A stretch of 64,000 nucleotides of DNA from Desulfitobacterium_A nosdiversum. GTDB lineage: Bacteria; Bacillota; Desulfitobacteriia; Desulfitobacteriales; Desulfitobacteriaceae. Shown here piece by piece: positions 16,806-25,612 of this stretch. The DNA lies in assembly GCF_049860565.1 (NCBI RefSeq), contig NZ_CP172056.1, forward strand, positions 1,488,001-1,552,000. Direction: 5' to 3'. The first letter of the stretch is position 1. Each line of letters opens with the position of its first letter. Made by a program: the position numbers and the translations under genes. The notes under the pieces were generated by a model. It was not told the DNA's origin. It ran no database searches and worked only from the letters and a program-made list of their open reading frames with translations.

Positions 16806-17990
16806 ATGGGTATGTACTTTCGTGAGTGTTGGGTAGAGGTGTGTAAAAGACTTTTTAATTTAACGGAATTTGAAGCTTATGAGTTGATTCAGATTAATGA
16901 TCCCGCTGTATTTATGGCGACGAATCATCTCTTAACCTTGGCACGGCGTGCAGCCGCAGACCCGGCGGTCAGCAATATTTTATCCTTACCGAGTGAAAAA
17001 GCACTCAAGCAGCTATCCAATACTTGGTTTAAGCAAGAGCTCGATCAATTCTTAGATTCTGAAGGTGATCGGCCTGCAGATAGTTTTGAATTCGATCCTA
17101 CGTGGAGAGAAATGCCAGAAATGGTAGTTGGGATTATTAAGGGGTTAATGGATTCTGATAATTGCACGACCGAAGACTCTGATTTTCAAGCATACCGGCT
17201 TCAGCGAATCAAGGAACTCCGTAAGACTTTAACAGGTAAGGATCGAGAAAAGTTCGATACCTGGCTTGAATTAGCAGAGCAAGCTCAGCCTTTAAGTGAA
17301 ATTCATGATTACTTATTAATGAATGTTCCTCTTAGTCATACGCGTTATGATGCAATTGAAGCCGGCAGAAGATTTGTTCAAGAAGGTATTCTTGATTGTC
17401 CAGAGGACACTTTATTCCTATACCGGGAAGAATTACTTTCTGCCCTTAGAGGAAAATACAAGCTTGCTAGCTTAAAAGAACTGGTGGATGAGAGGAAGAC
17501 CGAACACATCAAAAATTTCTCGTTAGTGCCTCCACAAACCATTGGAAAGATGCCAGCCGAACCCTTTTGGAGTGCATTCCCCCCTATTGTTGCAGAGATG
17601 GGTAAGATTTTAATGAAACAAACTTCCCTTCGTGAAACGGCACAGAGAGCACAAGAGTTATCTCCTGAAGGAGAGTTGTTCGGTACCCCAGGTTCTCCAG
17701 GAGTTGCCGAAGGACTCGTGCGAATTATTCATACGGCCGAGGAGTTCCACTTAGTCCAAGAAGGAGAGGTCTTAGTTTGTCCGTTAACTACTCCGACTTG
17801 GACGGTACTGTTTCCCTATGTAGCAGCTTTAGTCACTGACTCAGGTGGAATGTTATCCCATGCAGCGATTGTTTCTCGTGAATATAGACTTCCTTCTGTA
17901 GTTGGAACAATTAATGGAACAAAAATATTGCATAATGGGCAACGTGTTCGTGTGGACGGAACGGCTGGGAAGGTTCAAGTTCTTGATTGA
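16806..17990 (+). CDS. C-terminal part of a PEP-utilizing protein with phosphohistidine (mobile) domain
   Basis: 394 residues. The last 90 form the PEP-utilizers mobile domain (PGSPGVAEGLVRI..., then TDSGGMLSHAAIVSREYRLPSVVG; phospho-acceptor His about residue 352). No PEP-binding barrel follows. The N-terminal 280 residues are helical and continue the substrate region begun in the frame before. No ribosome site lies before ATG 16806, which favours a frameshifted single gene. Together with the next gene it resembles the alpha subunit of phenylphosphate synthase (His domain) separated from its ATP-binding beta subunit. The substrate is unknown. Confidence 0.7.
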   Translation: MGMYFRECWVEVCKRLFNLTEFEAYELIQINDPAVFMATNHLLTLARRAAADPAVSNILSLPSEKALKQLSNTWFKQELDQFLDSEGDRPADSFEFDPTWREMPEMVVGIIKGLMDSDNCTTEDSDFQAYRLQRIKELRKTLTGKDREKFDTWLELAEQAQPLSEIHDYLLMNVPLSHTRYDAIEAGRRFVQEGILDCPEDTLFLYREELLSALRGKYKLASLKELVDERKTEHIKNFSLVPPQTIGKMPAEPFWSAFPPIVAEMGKILMKQTSLRETAQRAQELSPEGELFGTPGSPGVAEGLVRIIHTAEEFHLVQEGEVLVCPLTTPTWTVLFPYVAALVTDSGGMLSHAAIVSREYRLPSVVGTINGTKILHNGQRVRVDGTAGKVQVLD

Positions 17991-18016
17991 AAATAGATTT
18001 AATGGAGAATAATGCG

Positions 18017-18937
18017 ATGAAATATGTACGGTTACTTCAGGATTTAACAAGAGAAGACCTACCGTTGGTTGGCGGAAAAGGGGCTAACTTAGGTGAATTA
18101 GTTTTAGCAGGAATGAAAGTACCCCAGGGTTTTGTTCTGACCGTTGAAGGATACCGTCGTTGTATAACGAATGTCCATTTACCGAAGGTGAACTTCAAGG
18201 ACTTACCAGCTTTAGAAAATGTAACATCGAAGATTCGAATGGAAATAGAAAATGCTAACTTGCCTGATGAGGTCACGATTGAAGTCCTTGAAGCTTATGG
18301 GAGAATGGGAAGCCCTAAGGTTGCCGTTCGTTCCTCCGCTACGGCTGAAGATTTACCCGGTGCAAGTTTTGCAGGTCAACAAGAAACTTATCTAAATATC
18401 CAAGGGGAAAGTGCAGTTCTTGATGCTATAAAAAAATGCTGGGCTTCACTTTGGGCGCCCCGAGCAGTGCAGTATCGTTCCTTGCAAGGATTTGGAGAGA
18501 GCGATGTCGCTCTTGCTGTTATCATTCAGAAAATGGCACCCCATGAAATTTCGGGAGTAGTCTTTACCGTTAATCCTCTTTCAAATGATCAAAGTGAACT
18601 GATCATAAATGCGACCCACGGTGTCGGGGAGGCGTTGGTTCAAGGAGAAATCATTCCGGATCAATGGATTGCCAGACGTCCTGACGGTGCAGCGCTTAAA
18701 TTTACTCCTGCTCCAAAAAACGGACAATCGCCTTCATCTTTCATTCGTACACAGCGCCTTGCCCGAGGATGTTTGACCTCCCAACAGGTTCGTGAGTTGG
18801 CCAGTTTATGTCTTAAGATAGAAGAGCATTTTAATGGAGTACCTCAAGATATCGAGTGGAGCTATGGCTTAGGAGAGTTTTACATACTTCAAAGCAGACC
18901 TATTACCACCTTAAATAACAACCCGCAGAGAATATAA
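18017..18937 (+). CDS. PEP synthase/PPDK-type ATP-binding subunit
   Basis: 306 residues that are only the N-terminal ATP-grasp domain of PEP synthase-type dikinases: VGGKGANLGELVLAGMKVPQGFVLT (about residue 19), AVRSSATAEDLPGASFAGQQETYLN, EISGVVFTVNP, and QDIEWSYG..YILQSRPITT at the end. No His domain is present in the chain; the phosphohistidine domain is the preceding gene. This is the beta-like half of a two-subunit dikinase. TGGAGAA before ATG 18017 favours this start over upstream alternatives. Confidence 0.82.
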   Translation: MKYVRLLQDLTREDLPLVGGKGANLGELVLAGMKVPQGFVLTVEGYRRCITNVHLPKVNFKDLPALENVTSKIRMEIENANLPDEVTIEVLEAYGRMGSPKVAVRSSATAEDLPGASFAGQQETYLNIQGESAVLDAIKKCWASLWAPRAVQYRSLQGFGESDVALAVIIQKMAPHEISGVVFTVNPLSNDQSELIINATHGVGEALVQGEIIPDQWIARRPDGAALKFTPAPKNGQSPSSFIRTQRLARGCLTSQQVRELASLCLKIEEHFNGVPQDIEWSYGLGEFYILQSRPITTLNNNPQRI

Positions 18938-18981
18938 CCTCGTAGGTGTAACGATAAAAGAGGAATATGGGAGGGGAAAAA

Positions 18982-20085
18982 ATGAGTGTTCAAGAAACAG
19001 AAAAACTCATTTTGAACATCGGTCCACAGCATCCCAGTATGCACGGTTTACTCCGTGCTTTAGCTTACTTGGAGGGAGAAACAGTTACCCATTTGGAATT
19101 TAAATTGGGATATCTGCATCGGGGGATAGAAAAGCTGGCTGAAAACCGAACCTATGCGCAATTTGTTCCTTATACAGATCGGTTGGATTACCTTGCAGCC
19201 CCGCATAATAACTGGGCATATGTTCAAACGGTGGAAAAGCTTATGGGGATCGAAGTTCCCGAACGTGCGGAATACCTTAGAGTTATATTTGGCGAACTTT
19301 CACGAATAGTAAGCCACCAGGTTATGATCGCAAGTCAAGCTTTGGATATGGCTGGATATACGGCATGGATGTATATTTTCCGTGACCGCGAACGTATTTT
19401 GGATTTGTATGAGATGACTGCTGGAAGCCGGTTAACAGTTAATGCTATGCGTATCGGAGGCATGAGTGCAGAGCCACCAGCAGAGTTTTGGTCAGCGCTA
19501 AAATCCTTTTTGGACGATACACCAGAAATGATTGAGGAATATTACAACATTTTTTTGGGAAATGAGATTGCCCAAGCTCGAATGAAAAGCGTGGGCATTT
19601 TACCAAAGGAACTTGCGGAGGATTACTTGGTTACAGGACCTGTTCTACGGGCATCTGGAGTAAACTATGATGTTCGTAAAGCAGAACCGTATAGCATCTA
19701 TGATCGTTTTGATTTTGGAGTTCCGGTACGAACAGGCTGCGATTGCTATGATCGGACAATAATTCGGCTGGATGAAATAATAGAAAGCGTCAAGATCATT
19801 AGACAAGCGATCCGTAATATTCCGGAAGGCCCGATAATGGCTAAAGTACCAAAAGTCATTAAACCTCCAGTGGGTGAAGTTTATCATCGGGTTGAGAATC
19901 CCAAAGGAGAATTAGGTTTTTATATCGGCAGTGATGGCTCGACCAAACCATCACGGGTACGAATCCGGACGGGTGCATTTATTAACTTGCAAATAATTCC
20001 CGTTCTTTCTATTGGGCAGAAAATACAAGATGTTTTTATGACGTTGGCGACACTTGATGCCGTATTAGGTGAAGTTGATAAGTAA
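18982..20085 (+). CDS. nuoD: NADH-quinone oxidoreductase subunit D (orphan NuoD)
   Basis: 367 residues covering the whole 49-kDa/NuoD family, from LNIGPQHPSMHG to LATLDAVLGEVD. The residues known to line the quinone site (His in the SMHG motif and Tyr in RLDYL) are kept. GGGAGGGG precedes ATG 18982. No other complex I gene is near: the ATP-grasp subunit lies upstream and a repeat copy downstream. It may be a paralogue of a nuoD in a full operon elsewhere, or part of a transferred module. A role with the dikinase is not evident. Confidence 0.9.
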   Translation: MSVQETEKLILNIGPQHPSMHGLLRALAYLEGETVTHLEFKLGYLHRGIEKLAENRTYAQFVPYTDRLDYLAAPHNNWAYVQTVEKLMGIEVPERAEYLRVIFGELSRIVSHQVMIASQALDMAGYTAWMYIFRDRERILDLYEMTAGSRLTVNAMRIGGMSAEPPAEFWSALKSFLDDTPEMIEEYYNIFLGNEIAQARMKSVGILPKELAEDYLVTGPVLRASGVNYDVRKAEPYSIYDRFDFGVPVRTGCDCYDRTIIRLDEIIESVKIIRQAIRNIPEGPIMAKVPKVIKPPVGEVYHRVENPKGELGFYIGSDGSTKPSRVRIRTGAFINLQIIPVLSIGQKIQDVFMTLATLDAVLGEVDK

Positions 20086-20381
20086 TATAAAAAATATAGA
20101 GAAATAGAGGGGACCAGTAAACAAGTCTCAGTGGGTCAATGTCTTTAGGGGAACTCGTGGTAGAAAAGGGATACAAGCAGAGTATGGGGTGTAGGCTAAA
20201 GGTATGGCGATTGCTTCATATCCCCAATTTTCTGATACACAGATTTATTTTGTATTTGTTACTTATCATTCGACCAACTTCCAGTTATCTATATATTGTA
20301 AACACAAAATATTTGGAATAGGCATTAATTAAATCTGTTGCGCATTCTTCTTATGTTGTGCAATTGGCCAGAACAGATTAA
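20086..20381. other. intergenic, no gene supported
   Basis: AT-rich spacer after nuoD. The only sizeable frame here (60 codons) has no ribosome site and no recognisable sequence. No terminator is clear. It ends at repeat copy 2. Confidence 0.5.
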
Positions 20382-20467
20382 AAGAAGTGTTCCATAAATG
20401 GTAAAAATTGAGATTGGTCCTTTATGATAGCTGCGGCACAGGCCAAGGTTAACAATCAGGACTAATC
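20382..20467 (+). repeat. dispersed repeat, copy 2 (best match to ppdK 3' end)
   Basis: The shared left part AAGAAGTGTTCCATAA..GAGATTGGTCCTTT is followed at 20428-20467 by a 40-nt segment matching the ppdK 3' end at 37 of 40 positions, including the stop-codon region. In this copy no terminator hairpin follows; an AraC gene does. Confidence 0.8.
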
Positions 20468-20568
20468 AGAGCCGACTACGAACACTATAGAGTAGAGCAA
20501 AAGTGCAAACTACTTTAATAAGATTGTTAAACATCAGCGTAACTGTGAAGGGATATTTAGGAGCTATT

Positions 20569-21438
20569 ATGGATTACATAAATTTAATAGAGAATACCAT
20601 TAAACATATCGAAAAGAATCTGGAAGAAGAATTGACGTTAGATGTTCTTTCACAGAGGTTTTACTTATCCAAATACTATTTCCATCGGATTTTCACAGCG
20701 GTAATGGGTTGTTCATTAAATGAATACATTAATCAAAGACGCCTTAATAAAGCGCTTATCTATGTAATTGAAACTTCTGATTCTATGGCAAACATTGCCT
20801 ATAGACTAAAATTCGGATCTCAAGCTTCCTTTACTCGGGCTTTTAAAGATAACTATGGTTTCCCACCAGGTCAGGTACGCAAAGGAGCAGCGGAAATAAA
20901 GCCCACACCTGTTCCTCCTGTCCTTAAGAGGGCTATGAAGAATTTTAATAGCGAGGTAGTAACGGATTTTACATTTGTAGAAAAAGAACAACAAGTTTTA
21001 GTAGGATTCTACATGAATGTTGATCTATCGAATCAAGATATCCAACAGATTGTGAACAGCCAAGCTGAAGCTTTTTTACAATCCGTAAAACCCAAAGGTC
21101 AATATAGTGCTTTTGCGGTTTATTTTAAAAGGGCCGCTGAAGAGGAAAGCGAATGTATTCGTGCTTTCTTTGGAATTGACTTAAAAGTAGAAGATCAAAA
21201 TTTGAAGTGGCCAACATTCAAACTCCCTGCCACGCTCTATGCAAAATTTCGATATAAAGGTGATTTATTGTATATAGGGGATACTGTTGTTCAAGATCTA
21301 AAACGATGGATGAATACAGCTAAAATTAAAATGGTTGAAACCGAGATATTTTTTATACAAGCTTACGATCAAGAGTATCAAGAAAGCAACTTATCTAATT
21401 TATATTTACCAATTCGAGCAATACCGCAAGAAATGTAA
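20569..21438 (+). CDS. AraC-family regulator with GyrI-like effector domain
   Basis: 290 residues. The N-terminal AraC helix-turn-helix pair (residues about 8-105: LDVLSQRFYLSKYYFHRIFTAVMG and IAYRLKFGSQASFTRAFKDNYGFPP) is followed by an effector-binding domain of the AraE/GyrI (SOUL-like) type. The frame opens at 20503, but the ATG at 20569 with TTAGGAG before it gives the conserved start MDYINLIENTIKHIE. It probably controls the flavoprotein gene 55 nt downstream. Confidence 0.87.
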   Translation: MDYINLIENTIKHIEKNLEEELTLDVLSQRFYLSKYYFHRIFTAVMGCSLNEYINQRRLNKALIYVIETSDSMANIAYRLKFGSQASFTRAFKDNYGFPPGQVRKGAAEIKPTPVPPVLKRAMKNFNSEVVTDFTFVEKEQQVLVGFYMNVDLSNQDIQQIVNSQAEAFLQSVKPKGQYSAFAVYFKRAAEEESECIRAFFGIDLKVEDQNLKWPTFKLPATLYAKFRYKGDLLYIGDTVVQDLKRWMNTAKIKMVETEIFFIQAYDQEYQESNLSNLYLPIRAIPQEM

Positions 21439-21493
21439 AGAATTCATCCCTTATACCACCTATACTTATGCTTAAGAATAGGAGGTAGGGAAT

Positions 21494-22207
21494 ATGAAGA
21501 TTGTGGCATATAACGGAAGTCCAAAAGGCAAGAGGAGTACAACTCATCTGATGTTAGAAGAAGTTCTAAAAGGTGCTCAGGAAAAAGGAGCAGAGGTTGT
21601 TAACTACACACTTTCAGAGAAAAATATTCACCATTGCACAGGATGTTTTCACTGTTGGTATGTGGAGAAGAACAAGTGTATTTTAAAAGATGATATGGAA
21701 GATGCCATATCTCATTTTCAGGATCTGGATATACTCATACTTGGTACACCACTTTACTTTGATAATGTATCCGGAATGATGAAGGTATTCTTGGATCGAT
21801 GTATCGCCTACGGTTCATACTTTATTGAAAAAGATGAGCATGGAGAAAGCAAACACATTGATGCATATAAGGAAAAACACAAAGGTAAACAGGCCCCCCG
21901 AATTGTTGTAATCAGTAATGGAGGATTTTCAGAACAAAGTCAGTTTCAAGCTTTAGAATTTATGATGGAGCGAATGGCAAGAAATATGAGTTCGGAAGTT
22001 ATTGCAAAGATTTTCAGAGGACAGGGACCACTTTTGACTTTAGAAAATGAACAACTTAAGCCGGTTATTGATAATTATCGGGGATTGCTTCGACAAGCAG
22101 GGAGAGAAATAGCAACACAGTGGAGTATTAGTAAACAAACACAATTAAAATTAGATGCTCCGCTTATACCTGTAGACGTATATAATAAAAAAATTAATAG
22201 TCGATAA
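21494..22207 (+). CDS. iron-sulfur flavoprotein-type NADPH-dependent FMN reductase
   Basis: 237 residues with a flavodoxin-like fold: NGSPKGKRSTTHLM phosphate loop at about residue 6 and LGTPLYFDNVSGMMKVFLDR near residue 80. The cysteine pattern CTGCFHCWYVEKNKC (C-x2-C-x2-C-x7-C, about residues 48-62) is the compact cluster motif of archaeal/clostridial iron-sulfur flavoproteins, which pass electrons between a 4Fe-4S cluster and FMN. AGGAGG precedes ATG 21494. Its partner and substrate are unknown; the AraC gene upstream is the likely regulator. Confidence 0.83.
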   Translation: MKIVAYNGSPKGKRSTTHLMLEEVLKGAQEKGAEVVNYTLSEKNIHHCTGCFHCWYVEKNKCILKDDMEDAISHFQDLDILILGTPLYFDNVSGMMKVFLDRCIAYGSYFIEKDEHGESKHIDAYKEKHKGKQAPRIVVISNGGFSEQSQFQALEFMMERMARNMSSEVIAKIFRGQGPLLTLENEQLKPVIDNYRGLLRQAGREIATQWSISKQTQLKLDAPLIPVDVYNKKINSR

Positions 22208-22412
22208 GAAATTTTCAACGGACAAGGGGATTGGACATTATGGTTTAAGTTACATTATGTCTATAATTGGAAGTTAAATTGTTGAGAATTACCAATGGTG
22301 TTACTTTGCTATGAAGAATGCGCTTTTTAGGGCTTGTCTTTCCTGGCCCTTGCCTCGTATTACTATTTATAAACTACCCATAAAATTGCCTTAAATATTT
22401 TTTGAAATACTA

Positions 22413-22550
22413 TTGACAAAAATTTGATTATTGCTAGAATAATGAATATCAAGCAAATGGAAGAAAATCTTATATCCAAGTTGAAAGGTAAAACTTAAAT
22501 TTCAATAAGTTATTAATTAATAAAGTCGGCTTTTAGCCGATTTTATTTTT
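22413..22550 (+). ncRNA. candidate short transcript: promoter to terminator without a supported ORF
   Basis: TTGACA (22413-22418), 16 nt, TAGAAT (22435-22440) forms a good promoter. A terminator hairpin (AAAGTCGGC/GCCGATTTT, 22522-22544, then TTTTT) lies about 80 nt downstream. A tiny frame (MNIKQMEENLISKLKGKT, from 22442) overlaps, but its ATG falls at or before the expected start site. This would make an RNA of about 100 nt. 22208-22412 holds nothing else I can support. Confidence 0.4.
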
Positions 22551-22600
22551 TGCTCCGTTACCTCACTCGACGGTGGAAAGAGAAGCAGTCCTTCAGTCCC

Positions 22601-22660
22601 AAATAAAGAACAAGAGCAATCCAGACCTTGCAAGGTAGGGGTTGCTCTTGTTCTTTATTT
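22601..22660. repeat. perfect 19-bp inverted repeat hairpin
   Basis: AAATAAAGAACAAGAGCAA (22601-22619) and its exact complement (22642-22660) flank a 22-nt loop. Weaker complementarity extends outward (CAGTCC..TCAGTCCC against GGGTTGAAACTG). It could act as a terminator on both strands or be a fold-back repeat. Confidence 0.65.
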
Positions 22661-22783
22661 CGGGTTGAAACTGGGTGATGCCCAGTTCGTCAACTCGAAT
22701 TTTTTATTTAACTAGGGTGAGGAAGGTAAAGGCTGTGGTATCTTAAGTGAACAGCCAAAATGAAAATGAAAGAAGGGTTAAGC

Positions 22784-23095
22784 ATGTTATTCTTTGTTAA
22801 AAGCGAATTGACACAATTACCTCCGTTCCCACCTCAACAGGTCAAAGAAATTATGGTACAAGGGTGGGAAAAAGTCATTAACTATCAGAAACAGGGGAAG
22901 ATTTTGGCACAAGGGATGTTTGCCGGTAGAAAAGGTGGTTGTGTTATTTGGGATGTTGAGTCCGTTGAGGAACTCCATAAATTATTATCCCGATCTCCTA
23001 TATTTCCTTTTCTTGAGACAGAGATTACTCCCTTAATCAGTATTGAAAATGCTCTGGAGTCCGAAAAATTGGCATTAGAAGCAAATAAACATTAA
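22784..23095 (+). CDS. muconolactone delta-isomerase-like small protein
   Basis: 103 residues beginning MLFFVKSELTQLPP. The ferredoxin-like alpha/beta barrel pattern of the muconolactone isomerase (MIase/YCII-like) family is visible: FPPQQVKEIMVQGWEKVINYQKQGKILAQG..GGCVIWDVES and a P-x-x-P..E-x-x-PL end. AAGAAGG before ATG 22784 favours it over the ATG at 22760. No aromatic degradation gene is beside it, so its substrate is unknown. A terminator follows. Confidence 0.65.
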   Translation: MLFFVKSELTQLPPFPPQQVKEIMVQGWEKVINYQKQGKILAQGMFAGRKGGCVIWDVESVEELHKLLSRSPIFPFLETEITPLISIENALESEKLALEANKH

Positions 23096-23146
23096 AAAAT
23101 AAATTTTCGATTTAATATAGCAGGTCCTCACCCTAGATTCATCTTG

Positions 23147-23177
23147 AAAAGGCCCCTCATATGGGGCCTTTTCTTTA
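23147..23177 (+). terminator. terminator after the MIase-like gene
   Basis: AAAAGGCCCC (23147-23156) pairs with GGGGCCTTTT (23163-23172), followed by CTTTATTT. Confidence 0.85.
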
Positions 23178-23242
23178 TTTCATTCTTCATGTGTCATAAG
23201 ATTAGTTTTTTCATTTAAGTCAAAGAAAGAAGGGAAATACAA

Positions 23243-25612
23243 TTGAATAATCGGCTAAACCATGTGCTAAGTTTTTTTGAAAATCAACTCCCTGCTCATT
23301 ACGGCTGCCTTCAACCAAGATATACACAGGTACAAACTGCAGTTTCAATTGCTGGAATACTTTCATCTCACTCAAAGACAAATACGCTTATTGTACATGC
23401 TCCTGTAGGAACAGGTAAGACTTTTGCCGCACTAGTCCCTTCTCTTTATGACGGTAAACGACTTATTTATGCTACATCATCATTGAACCTCCAAGCTCAA
23501 TTAAAGAATCAAGAATTGAATTATCTCCATCAACATGGTTTACTTGGTCGGTACGTCGTAGCTAAGGGAGTAAGCAATTACCTTTGCCCGAAAAGAATTG
23601 AACAAGCTTTATTAGAGGATGAACTACGGAAATCTTTGATTTCCTTTGGATTTGATGCTTTAGAAGGGGATCGGCTTGAGTTCGAGCAGCATTTCGGTCC
23701 AATCCAGGATAACCGGTGGAATAGGGTTAAACTTCAGACTCATAATGAATGCCTTTTTTGCAACAGAAAATTAACCTGTCCTACGGGTATTCATCGTAGT
23801 AAATTTAATCACCCAAGTATTGATGTTGTGGTTACTAATCATAACCAATTACTTCAGTCCGTTATTAATGTTACTGACGGTTATACCCCGATCATCGACT
23901 TTCGAACATCCGGCGGTGGTATTATTATTATAGATGAAGCTCACGATTTCCAGGATGCTGCCTTAGATCAGTTGAGTGAGAAATTATCGATGAGTATGCT
24001 GCTAAATGCAATAAACCAGGTACGTAATGAGAGGGCAGAAGTCTCACGTACTTTTGACATCCTACTAGATTCTATGAAATATCTTCAACAGGACTTAGAC
24101 ATTAGTCGGGGAAGGCATCCCATTCCTGAAGATGGACTTAAGGCATTAAAAAATCTTAATGTTCTATTCAAAAGAATACTCTCTCAATTGGTTTCTGCTC
24201 GAATTTCTGAGAATCCTATGTTTCGCAGGTCTCAAACAAAGTCAAGACTAGAACAAACTGCTGATATTATTGACAAGATTTTAGATAAGGAAAATTACAC
24301 TTCTTGGATTGAACTTGACCAGAAAAATGATGTAGACATAACCGTCGTTGGCAACTCATTCCGAAGGGACATTAGATCCCTGATAAACAGTATGGGCACA
24401 TATAACAAGATGGTATTCATGTCTGGGACACTTGCGGTCCAGGGCTCTTTTAGCTCGGTTATTTATGATTGGGGCGGGCCGCCCTCGGCCAGTGATACAT
24501 TAGAATTGCTCACTGAATTCGATTATTTTAATCAGGCCATACTTTATGTTCCCCAACATATACCTGATCCCATTGACAGTACAAATAAGCAATACCCTGC
24601 TTACTGCAAAGTATTAGGTAATGAAATTATAAAACTAATCAAAGTAGCCGGTGGCCGTACCCTAATATTATGCACTTCTCATAAGCAGCTGGACCTTTTG
24701 TATTACCAAATTAAGCCGCATCTTGATACTATGGGTATTACATTATTAAAGCAAGGATCTAAAAGCACTGAACTCCTTTCTGAGGATTTTAAGCATGATG
24801 AGACGAGCGTACTTATTGGGAGCGGTACCTTTTTCGCTGGCTTATCTATACCAGGAAAATCTCTCATTTCAGTTATACTTTGTCGCCTACCGTTTCCTAC
24901 TTACAATGATCCCTTTATAGACCTCATAGCAGAGGACATGAGCAAAAGCGAAATTATGAATGATATCCTTATCCCCCGGATGCTTATTCGCTTGCAGCAA
25001 GCAGGTGGTCGTCTAATTCGTACAATTGAGGATTTTGGCTGTTTTACTATATTGGACCCCAGAGTTTGTAATAGAAGCTACTCGGAACGAGTTATGAAAT
25101 TGCTGCTTGATTCAGGTTATAGGTTTTCACGAGATTTTACTGAAGTGGAAGACTTTCTAAGAAAGCGTATGAATGAAACTGGTTTTGCCAAATATCAACC
25201 TTATACGAGAGATAAGTTACAAATACCGTCCATACTTACTGTTCCTGATAGACCTTATGAAAGGCAAGTTTCGAAGAAAGAAACTTATCAGTCAGAAACT
25301 CCAAATGGCATAACTCCGGAGCAGCTTGCTTATTATACTGATGCTAGGCAAAAAGCAGGAATTAGGTCCAAAAAGTTGCGATCTTTTTCAGAACCGTACA
25401 GCTTGTTTGTTTACTTGGTTAAACTGGATCAGGACAAAAAACTAAATCTAAACGTCGTAGGAACTTTTCCCTATGCTAATGAGCAACAGGAACACAATTT
25501 TATTGCTCGGCAAAAACGGTTCAAGCGACCGGATAATAGTGTTAAGATAAGTTGGCTATCTCGAAAAGAGATCGCGGATAGATATGAGACACATACGCGT
25601 AAACGCAGTTAG
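23243..25612 (+). CDS. DinG/XPD-like superfamily 2 helicase
   Basis: 789 residues. Walker A APVGTGKTF at about residue 55 and Walker B IIDEAHDF at about residue 231. A cluster CLFCNRKLTC (about residues 170-180), together with an earlier Cys in YLCPKR, could hold the XPD-type 4Fe-4S cluster. Motif VI-like RLQQAGGRLIRTIEDFG lies near residue 590. The last 120 residues are not part of DinG and are unassigned. TTG 23243 with AGAAGGG is the only sensible start. It lies alone in the accessory region, not beside an exonuclease. Divergent DinG helicases occur in plasmid and defence contexts; no such role is shown here. Confidence 0.82.
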   Translation: MNNRLNHVLSFFENQLPAHYGCLQPRYTQVQTAVSIAGILSSHSKTNTLIVHAPVGTGKTFAALVPSLYDGKRLIYATSSLNLQAQLKNQELNYLHQHGLLGRYVVAKGVSNYLCPKRIEQALLEDELRKSLISFGFDALEGDRLEFEQHFGPIQDNRWNRVKLQTHNECLFCNRKLTCPTGIHRSKFNHPSIDVVVTNHNQLLQSVINVTDGYTPIIDFRTSGGGIIIIDEAHDFQDAALDQLSEKLSMSMLLNAINQVRNERAEVSRTFDILLDSMKYLQQDLDISRGRHPIPEDGLKALKNLNVLFKRILSQLVSARISENPMFRRSQTKSRLEQTADIIDKILDKENYTSWIELDQKNDVDITVVGNSFRRDIRSLINSMGTYNKMVFMSGTLAVQGSFSSVIYDWGGPPSASDTLELLTEFDYFNQAILYVPQHIPDPIDSTNKQYPAYCKVLGNEIIKLIKVAGGRTLILCTSHKQLDLLYYQIKPHLDTMGITLLKQGSKSTELLSEDFKHDETSVLIGSGTFFAGLSIPGKSLISVILCRLPFPTYNDPFIDLIAEDMSKSEIMNDILIPRMLIRLQQAGGRLIRTIEDFGCFTILDPRVCNRSYSERVMKLLLDSGYRFSRDFTEVEDFLRKRMNETGFAKYQPYTRDKLQIPSILTVPDRPYERQVSKKETYQSETPNGITPEQLAYYTDARQKAGIRSKKLRSFSEPYSLFVYLVKLDQDKKLNLNVVGTFPYANEQQEHNFIARQKRFKRPDNSVKISWLSRKEIADRYETHTRKRS

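Noticed and set aside
20139..20321. 60-codon frame after nuoD
   Set aside because: No ribosome site and no recognisable features; hydrophobic codons come from AT-rich sequence.
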